Of a stretch of DNA of 40,786 bases, positions 33,146 through 40,786 are shown piece by piece. Under the pieces are notes generated by a model, which worked only from the letters and a program-made list of their open reading frames with translations, had not been told where the DNA came from and did not search any database. Source of the stretch: Thozetella sp. PMI_491 (lineage: Eukaryota; Ascomycota; Sordariomycetes; Chaetosphaeriales; Chaetosphaeriaceae); contig MU270157.1 in the NCBI GenBank assembly GCA_021432635.1, positions 1 to 40,786 on the forward strand, given 5' to 3'. The position numbers and the translations under genes were made by a program. The first letter of the stretch is position 1. Each line of letters opens with the position of its first letter.

Positions 33146-33597
33146 TATTATAATACTAAGATCCTAAAGTTAATATTCTTAATATATAAAGGATTTTTTC
33201 TTAAGGTAGGGAGGGTAGAGATAAGTAGAGTATTAATTAATATAAGATAAGATTTAATAATATAAGTGTTAAGCTTATAAACTAAGTATAAACTTATAGA
33301 TTAATTATTAAAGAGTAAAGGCTAATTAATCTATCTAAATAAAGATTATAGTCTTATATACTAAGTTATTCTTTATAGCTTACTTTAGATTACTAGAGTC
33401 TTAGAGCTCCTTAATAAGCTAAAAGCTTTAAGCTTACTAAGAGCTTAGTATTTTATAGTAATCCTTTTTAATTAGTGGGACACTTATATAGGTATTTAAA
33501 GTACTTTTTAGGGGTTTTATTTGTCATAACTATTTATAGCTAAGCGCTAGGCTGTTTTAATAGTTATAAAAAGTTAGTTAATACCTTAGTTATAATA
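33146..33597 (-). repeat. Inner gypsy right (5') LTR
   Basis: This is 452 bp, directly followed by CTATA at 33598-33602, after which the interrupted outer element resumes. Confidence 0.9.
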
Positions 33598-34958
33598 CTA
33601 TATTTAATAAGTTTATTAGTAATTACTAAGATACTATTAAAAAATACTCTAATTAAAGGTTTTCTTAAGAGTAATAACTTTATAATAAAGTCTAAAGAGA
33701 CTAAGCTTTATAACTTTTTAAGGATTAAAAAGAGTTATAATTCTTTATAGATCTTATACTAGTTTGTCTTACTTTTATTATATTTATTATATTTTTTAAT
33801 TACTTTTTTTATAATTCTTTTAGCTTTAAAGAAGTTATAAGTATAATATAGTTATTCTAAAGTCTTAATAACTCTTTAATATTTATAAGAAAGGATTTTA
33901 TATAATTCTTTTACTAGGTTTTATTATAGGATATTAAAGATATAAATTTTCCTATAGAATTAATAGACTTTATTTTTCTTTTTTATATTTTTACTAAGGC
34001 TATTTTATATAAAGTTTATAAAGTCTTAATTATTAAAAACTTTCTTAATCTTATTAGTTTAATTAGGATTTAAGAGAATTTAAAAGGTAGTATTTAACTC
34101 TTAAAGAGTTTAACCTAAGCTTTTATCTTTTAAGACTATTAAGATATTTTATATATATAGTTTTAATTCTTATATATAGTTTTCTTTTTAACTAAGAGTA
34201 TTTACCCTAGTATTTTCTAGTTTCTTTTTATATATAATTTTAAAGTTAAATTTAAATAAGAAATTAATCTATTTAATTTATTATTTATTAAGTTCTTTAT
34301 TAGTTATAAAATAAGTAAGGTTTTTATAATTTATATAAATAATAACTTAATATTATACTTTATAAAAGTAAATCTTTTATTTTTTAAGGGCTTTAATAAT
34401 AGCTATTAGTTTTATATTATATATTTAATAGTTAATTTTTATTTTTTTAAGCTTTTTTAAAAAGAAGATAATTAAATATAATAATCCTTTCTTATTATAT
34501 TATTTTAATTATCCTTTTATTATAAAGTCTAAAGACTTAGTTTTAACTTTATATAGTTTTATTAGGTTTAAAAGTATAAGTATAGATTTATTTAAGATTT
34601 ATAACTTAATAACTTTAAAGATTTTACTAGCTTAGTTAGTCTATTTAAACTTAGTCTTTTTATAGGTAAGCTTTATAAATAATAAGGCAAGCTTATTATT
34701 ATTTTTTATAAAATAATAATAATAATTAATAAATCTAAGGAAAACTTATACTTCTTTTATTATTTTTAATAATAACTAGTCTTATACTATTATTACTTTC
34801 TTAAGGTTTATTCTAATAAATCTAAGGATAATCTTAAATTTTAAAAAGATAGTTTTTTTAGTATAAAACTTATTTTTCTCTAGTTTTATTAAGAGTTTAA
34901 TATCTTTTAAAACTTATAAAGTAATATAAATATATTATTTATATTTTATTTTATCTTT

Positions 34959-34997
34959 AAAATAAATAAGGATATTATTTAAGTAGATAATATAAAA
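34959..34997 (-). other. Outer gypsy reverse transcriptase active-site motif
   Basis: The minus strand reads F-Y-I-I-Y-L-N-N-I-L-I-Y-F, so both catalytic Asp codons have become Asn. This inactivates the enzyme independently of the stops. Confidence 0.8.
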
Positions 34998-37900
34998 CCT
35001 ATTAATATAAGATTATAAGATATAATTAATTATAACTTAAAATATTACTAGGGTATTATATAGTTTAAAAGATATAATTAAATACTTATAGTATTTATAC
35101 TTAGTTCTAATTATTATTTTCTATTCTTCTTCTTTTATTACTTAAATTAAATTATAAACTTTTTTAAGGTTAAAATATATTATTATTATAGCTTTTATTA
35201 GTTAATCTTATAGTTTAAATATTAAGAGTAATAATTTTTTATCTAGAATAGTAATATTATTAAGTTATTAATAATTAATATATAATCTTTATTTCTTAGT
35301 TTTATCCTTATTTTTCTTTAGTATAAATAAGATTAAATATCCTATTAGTAAATTTAATAATTATATATAACCTTTCTCTAGATTTTTATTAAGATATTAT
35401 TATAAGATTATAAGTTTTTCCTTATCTAGTCTATAAATCTTATATAGGTTAAGTTATTCTCCTGGTTTAATTAATATATAATAGTTAAACTAATTATATT
35501 TAAATAGTTTTATATTTAATATCCCTTTAAATAGTTTATTATACTTTTAATATTCTTTTAATATCTTATTTAAGGTTTTTATTATAAATACTTTAATAAT
35601 TATTAATATTTTAAAAGTCTTTTTTATAGGCTTATTTAAAGATCTTTTATAAGTTACTTTAAAGGCTAAATCTCTTTAAATATCTTTAATTTCTTTCTCT
35701 AAGATTAATTAGATATATTCGTTAAGTATTAGTTTAAAAAATATCTAACTAATTATTTAGTTAATTCTTAGGTTATTTTTTTATAATTATAATATCCCTA
35801 GAATTAAATAGTATAGTTTAATTTTTATAATATTAAAGATTATTTTTTATTATATATATTATAAGCTAATATTAAGAGGGATATAGTCTTTATTATAATA
35901 TCTCTCTTTTTATACTAAGCTAATTCTTCTTTTATAATATATAAATAATATATAAATTCTTTCTTAGTTTAAAATAGTTATAATTAGTTAATAACTTTAA
36001 GTAATATATAATTTCCTTAAGATCTATTATTAATTATTATAATAATATTATATTAATTATTAATAATAAAAACATAGATAAATAGTCTTAAATTTAAGCT
36101 AATAATTATTATAAAAGTCTTTATCTTTAAGTTATCTTATTAACTCTTTATAAGTAATATCTATTATTTTTTATCTAGTCTTATCCTAGGGTAGGCTATA
36201 AGTATTAGCTTCTTTTTATAGGGTATAATTTATATTATATAAGGTTTTTAAGCTAAAGCTTAAGTCTTATATTAATAAATTATTCTTATATATATTTTAT
36301 AGCTTTAATTTACTTCTTAGTTATTTATAAGCTAATAAGATCTCCTTTTATAAAAGTATATCCTTATATTTTTCTTTAATATTATTATATAGTCTTTTCT
36401 ATATAATAGTATAAATATACTACTAAAGTATATTATATTATATTTAACTTATTTTTATAATATATTAAGAACTAAGGGTTTAGCTTAAAAATAACTTATT
36501 TATTATATTAGTCTTTTATTTCCTAATATTTTATTTTTTTATAGGTAAGGGTTATTAATTTATTATATCTTATATCTAATAAAGAAGAAATTATACTTTA
36601 ACTTATCTATAGTATATATTTTATATAATATAATATATTATATCTAGGTAATTTCTTTATAATATTTATATTAAAGGCTTATTTAAGGGTTATCTTAATA
36701 GTTTAATTATTAGTTATTTTTTAATAAGTTATAATATAAGACTTTATTTATAAGAAATAATATATATTCCCCTTTTAAGATTAAGTTAAGTCTAATTCCT
36801 AGGTATTTTTAAACTATAAATAAAAGTATATTATATATTTCTTTTATTAGTTCTTTTTTAATTTTTAATAAGCTATTAAAATCTTTTCTTTATTACTTAG
36901 ATATATAAAAAGTAAGTTATTTATTATTACCTTTATAAATATAAGTTTTAATAAAAGAGTTATTTAACTATATCTTTTAGACTTTTTTATTATTATAATA
37001 TATTATTATAAGGTATTATTTAAGATAATCTAATTATTTAGATATAAGTATTAAGATATTTAGTTATAAAAGTTTCCCTAGTTATTATATATTAATAAGT
37101 TCTTATTTTATTATATAGGGTATTATCTTTAATATATATATTATACCTAGAGTTATTTAAGCTTATAAACTAATATTTATTTTTATTTTTAAAATAGTTA
37201 TTATATAATTTCTATAGCTAATAGTTAAGCTTATTATCTTAATTTTTTATATATTTTAAAGATAGTAATATATAAAAGGATAAGCACTTCTTATAATAGA
37301 TATATATTATTATTTCTCTTTAGTCTTTAATATAATAAACTTTCTTACTTTAATATTTTAAATAAGCCTTAGCTTTATCTATTTTATATAGTTTATTTAA
37401 TTTATAATATATAATAAGCTTTAATTCTTATATAGTTAGAGTTATATTATTTCTAGCTAATAATAATAAATAATTAGTTCTTATTATTATTTTAAGATAT
37501 AGTATAGCTTCTCTAATTATTAGTCTACTTAAGACTATATATTAATCTAAAGATAGCTCTTTTATTAATATTATAATATAAATATTATTAAGGTCTATAA
37601 TATTATAAGTTAAGTTATTTTATATAGTTATATTTAAAGTCTAGGCTAGTTTATATTATACTAGATTAATAAACTACTTTTTAAATACTAGCTTTTAACT
37701 AATTTTTTTAAGTTACTTATCGTTATTTATATAATATCCTTTTTTTAATAGTTATAATACTTAATATCTTTAAGGTTTTATTTAGGCTTTTATTAAGCTA
37801 TATTTAAGTCTATAAGCTTAATATAAGTCTTATATATTATTATTTTCTAGTATTAGTTAATAAAGTATTTAAACTAGTTATTCTATTATAATTTTCTAAT

Positions 37901-38836
37901 ATTTACTTATTATTTTAATTCTTATTACTATTTTTCTATCCTTTATTTATATAGTTAGTTATTAATATAAGTTATTATTTCTATATATAATAAGAAATCT
38001 TTTAAAGTATTAAGTTTAAAGACTTTATCTTTAACTTTACTTTTAAGTCCTTAGTAAAATAAGAATTTCTTAGTTTTATCTATATAATTAAGGAGTAAAT
38101 AAAGTCATTAAAAATCTACTATATATTAGACTATTAATCCTTTTTATTTAAGTTAATATAAGTCTTATTCTTATTAATATCTTTTATTAGATTCTTAAAA
38201 TAAAAATCTTAAAGTATATTTATATCTAATATAAAAGGCAAATATATTTTAAGTCTTAAGTTATAATACAAGGGTAAATCCTTTCTTAAAGAACTCTATA
38301 AGATAGAGTTTAAACTAGGCTAGTGCTTTTCCTTTAAGGAATAAAATAGTATATACTACTTTTTTAGCTTTATTTTAAAAGCTATTATTATAAAAGTAGT
38401 AGTAAGCTCTTACTTAGGCTAGATAACTATTTAATTATCTAAGGGTATTATTAAAGGTCTATAATAAGTTAAGCTTAAGTTTCTTATATCTTATAATAAG
38501 GGTTATAATAATATTAGTAATAGTATATAATAGATTAACTTTATTAATAAGTTTAAAGACTTAATATATTTTATTATAGACTTTTTTTAAGATTTTAACT
38601 ATTTTATTAAAGTTACTTTTAAGCTTTCTATAAGTATAATTAATATTATCTCTACTATCTTCTTTTATATTTTTTATTTCTTAATTAAAGCTGTACTAGG
38701 CAGGGGCTTTATCTTTTTTTTTTCTAGACTTATTAGAGTTATAACTATTAATAGATAAGGTGTTTTTACTAGATATATTAACTATAAAATATTGTTGATT
38801 ATACTTGTCTTATCCTTTAAAAGAGAGTAATTAATA

Positions 38837-39280
38837 TATTATAACATTAAGATCCTAAGGTTAGTATTCTTAATATATAGGGGGTTTTTTCCTAAGATAG
38901 GGAAGATAAAGACAAGTAAAGTATTAATCGACTAAAGGTAAGATCTAATAGTATAAGTGTTAAGCTTATAAACTAAGTAGAGATTAATTATTAAAGAGTA
39001 AAGACTAATAAATCTATCTAGGTAGAGACTGTGGTCTTATATACTAGGTTGCTCTTTAGGGCTTACTTTAGATTATTAAAGTCCTAGAGCTCCTAGGTGA
39101 GCCAGGAGCTCTAGGCTTACTATAGGCTAGGTGCTCCATAGTAATCCTTTCTGATTAGTAGAATATCTGGGTGGATGCCTGAGGTATTTACCGGGGGTTC
39201 TACCTGTTGTAACTGCTTATAGCTAAGCGCTAGGCCGCGTTAGTAGTTATAGAGAGGTGGCTGATGCCTTAGTTATAACA
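38837..39280 (-). repeat. Outer gypsy right (5') LTR
   Basis: This is 444 bp. Its last ~230 bp keep noticeably more G+C than the other three LTRs and end in unmutated TAACA, followed by AGAGT. Confidence 0.9.
39083..39115. repeat. 12-bp perfect stem-loop inside the gypsy LTR
   Basis: CCTAGAGCTCCT (39083-39094) pairs with AGGAGCTCTAGG (39104-39115) around a 9-base loop. The three more heavily mutated LTRs keep only partial versions at the matching place. It may lie in the transcribed part of the LTR. Confidence 0.7.
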
Positions 39281-39285
39281 AGAGT

Positions 39286-40480
39286 AACTAACTCTCTTAC
39301 TTATATAATAAGTGTAATATTAAGGGTGTTAAGCTTCCTAGTGATCTTTCTTATTACTTAGTGTATTATAGGGCTTATATCCTTATACTATAGTAATTAC
39401 TAGATGTTTATACTATTTTTTAGTGTATTAATACTTAAAAAGAGTGAGGGAGAGGGGGTTATATCTTAAGGCGCTAGATAAATTAGTATTTATAAGGATA
39501 TAAGTAGTTTCTATCTATTAACTAGCTAGAGACTAGTTACTTATTAGTTAAAGAGTATATTCTCTTTTTAGAGGCTAATTATATAAACTTTAAAGTATAG
39601 CTTAAAAAGTTTAAGCCTTTTAATATAATCCTTATTTATACTAGTTATAAAGGTATTTATAAGTAACTAGTATTAAGTCTTAAGACTTAAGAAATAGCTT
39701 AGATCTAATAGCTAAGTAATATAAGAGGTATAAATAGGTAAGAATAATAGATATATATTATAAAAGAAGTATATAGTAAGGAAGTTATTTATCTAATAAG
39801 ATCTATAGCTATTTAATATAAGAAGCTAAGTAATTAAAAGATCCTTAGGGTTAGTTTAAAGGAGGAAGACCTTTTTTAACTATTTAAGAATTATCTTATT
39901 ACTAGTCTATTTATTATTAGAGACTATTACTTATTAATTAAAGTACTAATAAAATATCTTATTATAGAATTACTAATCCTAGACCTATTTCTCCTTTAAG
40001 ATTACTAGTAGATTAAGGGATTAACCTTTAGTAGAGATATATTTAATAATAGAGATCTAAAAGTATAAGGTATTAACCTTAAGGGGAGTTATAGTCTTTT
40101 TAAGGCTAATTAAAGCCCTAATAATAAGACTATTCCCCCCTTAACCCTTTATAAAGCCCCCTTTATTAGTATTATATCTATTCTCTAAGAGGATCTAGTT
40201 TATAGTTTTATATAGCTTAAATAACTAGTTAATATTATTAGGGTATACTATATTTACCCTAGCCTATTTAATATAACGACTAAGCTTTATTTTAAGGGCT
40301 AGCTAGTGTTTAAAGAAGTTTATAGTCTATTATTAACTAAGAGGATTATTATCCCTCTGACTCACTAGGATCTAGACTATTAAAGTATATAGTTAAGAGT
40401 GAGTTAGAGTAAAACCAAGGGATTTCTAATGTAAAATCTACTTAACTAGCTATTTTTTAGCCTCTAGAGATACTTTTTAC
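39286..40480. other. AT-rich RIP-degraded flank right of the outer element
   Basis: This continues the sequence interrupted by the outer gypsy insertion; its left part is about 15640-15812. It is depleted in CA/TG and full of stops in every frame. It probably is an older degraded repeat, but no terminal repeat, RT motif or transposase motif was recognised. Confidence 0.45.
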
Positions 40481-40786
40481 TGACGCTAAGCATCCTCCTT
40501 ATAAGGGGAGGACCCCTTAAGGCGACTATAGATAATACTCCAGGGGATCTTCTAGGTCTGGCTTGCCTTATGGACTGGCGTGCTATTATTAATATTAGCA
40601 ACGGCCGAAGAGAAATCTGAACTAGAGTAAGAAGCTATAAGAGTAATGAAAAGATCACGATTCTAACGAGCTACTTGCCGTATCGATCGAGCGCATGGAT
40701 CTTATATAGTGGTGGTTGGTATCAATGGATGTGAGGGAGAGACGTGTTGGCGCGTTGGTATGTAAGGGTGGGCGAAAGAGGGGGGG
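40481..40786. other. Return to normal base composition at the window end
   Basis: G+C rises from about 40480, beginning with a short palindromic stretch (CCTCCTTATAAGGGGAGG near 40495). No ORF or telomere repeat is visible. The window ends in a run of six G. Confidence 0.4.

Larger units (their letters stand above)
17911..33597 (-). mobile_element. Inner Ty3/gypsy LTR retrotransposon of the same family, itself interrupted twice
   Basis: LTRs of 452 bp lie at 17911-18362 and 33146-33597, with ends TATTA...TAATA (RIP forms of TGTTA...TAACA) and the duplication CTATA. It is inserted in the same orientation into the interior of the outer copy. Removing the TRIM-like insert (19555-20052) and the copia element (21587-28969), each with one 5-bp duplication, leaves 7796 bp, close to the outer copy's 7771 bp. 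The RT motif (minus, 29262-29300) reads F-Y-I-I-Y-L-D-N-I-L-I-Y-F and lies 3.85 kb inside the right LTR, as in the outer copy. The left interior edge is CTCCCCTTTTT, a minus-strand polypurine tract. Its LTR ends and body are more thoroughly mutated than the outer LTR termini. Confidence 0.9.
15818..39280 (-). mobile_element. Outer Ty3/gypsy LTR retrotransposon, RIP-degraded and interrupted by a nested copy
   Basis: The element is bounded by 444-bp LTRs at 15818-16261 and 38837-39280. The outermost ends are still TGTTAC...TAACA. A 5-bp target duplication, AGAGT, lies at 15813-15817 and 39281-39285. It reads on the minus strand: a polypyrimidine tract (polypurine on the minus strand) follows the left LTR, and the reverse transcriptase motif is on the minus strand at 34959-34997, 3.84 kb inside the right (5') LTR. 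Without the nested insertion (17911-33597 plus one 5-bp duplication) it measures 7771 bp. All coding capacity is destroyed: CpA is almost everywhere TpA and stops are dense. The position of the RT motif relative to the LTRs and its F-Y-I-I-Y-L-x-N-I-L-I form, like gypsy YLDDILIY, support Ty3/gypsy. A likely gag start (ATG changed to ATA) lies near 38774. Confidence 0.9.

Noticed and set aside
15600..40480. A novel AT-rich system or organelle-like DNA insertion
   Set aside because: The base composition is explained by RIP of identifiable LTR elements over 15818-39280, with RT and RNase H motifs and target duplications.
40495..40786. Chromosome end
   Set aside because: No TTAGGG/CCCTAA array is present; the terminal G run is only six bases.

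Overview
The window comes from a filamentous ascomycete (Pezizomycotina). The evidence is short spliceosomal introns of 52-115 nt with GT..AG ends and CTAAC/CTGAC-like branch points, a Zn2Cys6 transcription factor, a Dal5-type MFS transporter, an S10 carboxypeptidase, and long AT-rich tracts almost free of CA/TG/CG dinucleotides, the signature of repeat-induced point mutation (RIP). No bacterial operon, rRNA, CRISPR or telomeric array was seen.

Layout: about 1-560 is RIP-type AT-rich DNA. About 560-15600 is a gene-like island of normal base composition. About 15600-40480 is an AT-rich block made mostly of nested retrotransposons. The last ~300 bases return to normal composition.

Most genes of the island are broken. 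In order they are: a small secreted protein with an in-frame stop (+, 1637-1924); a SAM methyltransferase whose only visible defect is one TAG codon (-, 2590-3563); a carboxylesterase fragment (-, 4960-5253); an M20-type amidohydrolase with three frameshifts but well-formed introns (-, 5607-7043); a possible amidase fragment (-, about 7224-7508); an MFS transporter with three stops and two frameshifts that loses its C-terminus (+, 7827-9292); and, fused to that break, an S10 serine carboxypeptidase lacking its N-terminus and frameshifted three times (+, 9293-10905). Two neighbours look intact: a 551-residue Zn2Cys6 regulator (-, 11293-13000) and a 322-residue flavin-binding split-barrel protein of the pyridoxamine-phosphate-oxidase-like group (-, 13477-14643). 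The set of amide, ester and peptide hydrolases with a transporter and a regulator suggests the remains of a nutrient-scavenging cluster; that is inference.

The AT-rich block resolves exactly. An outer Ty3/gypsy element (15818-39280, target duplication AGAGT) was invaded by a second copy of the same family (17911-33597, duplication CTATA). That second copy was itself invaded by a Ty1/copia-like element (21587-28969, duplication TAAGC) and a 498-bp TRIM-like element with 133-bp terminal repeats (19555-20052, duplication TATAA). Each insertion has an uninterrupted empty site in the sister gypsy copy. After removal of inserts the two gypsy copies measure 7771 and 7796 bp. Both gypsy copies carry, antisense to pol and next to the 3' LTR, a degraded extra ORF that appears once to have encoded a six-cysteine cluster plus coiled-coil protein.
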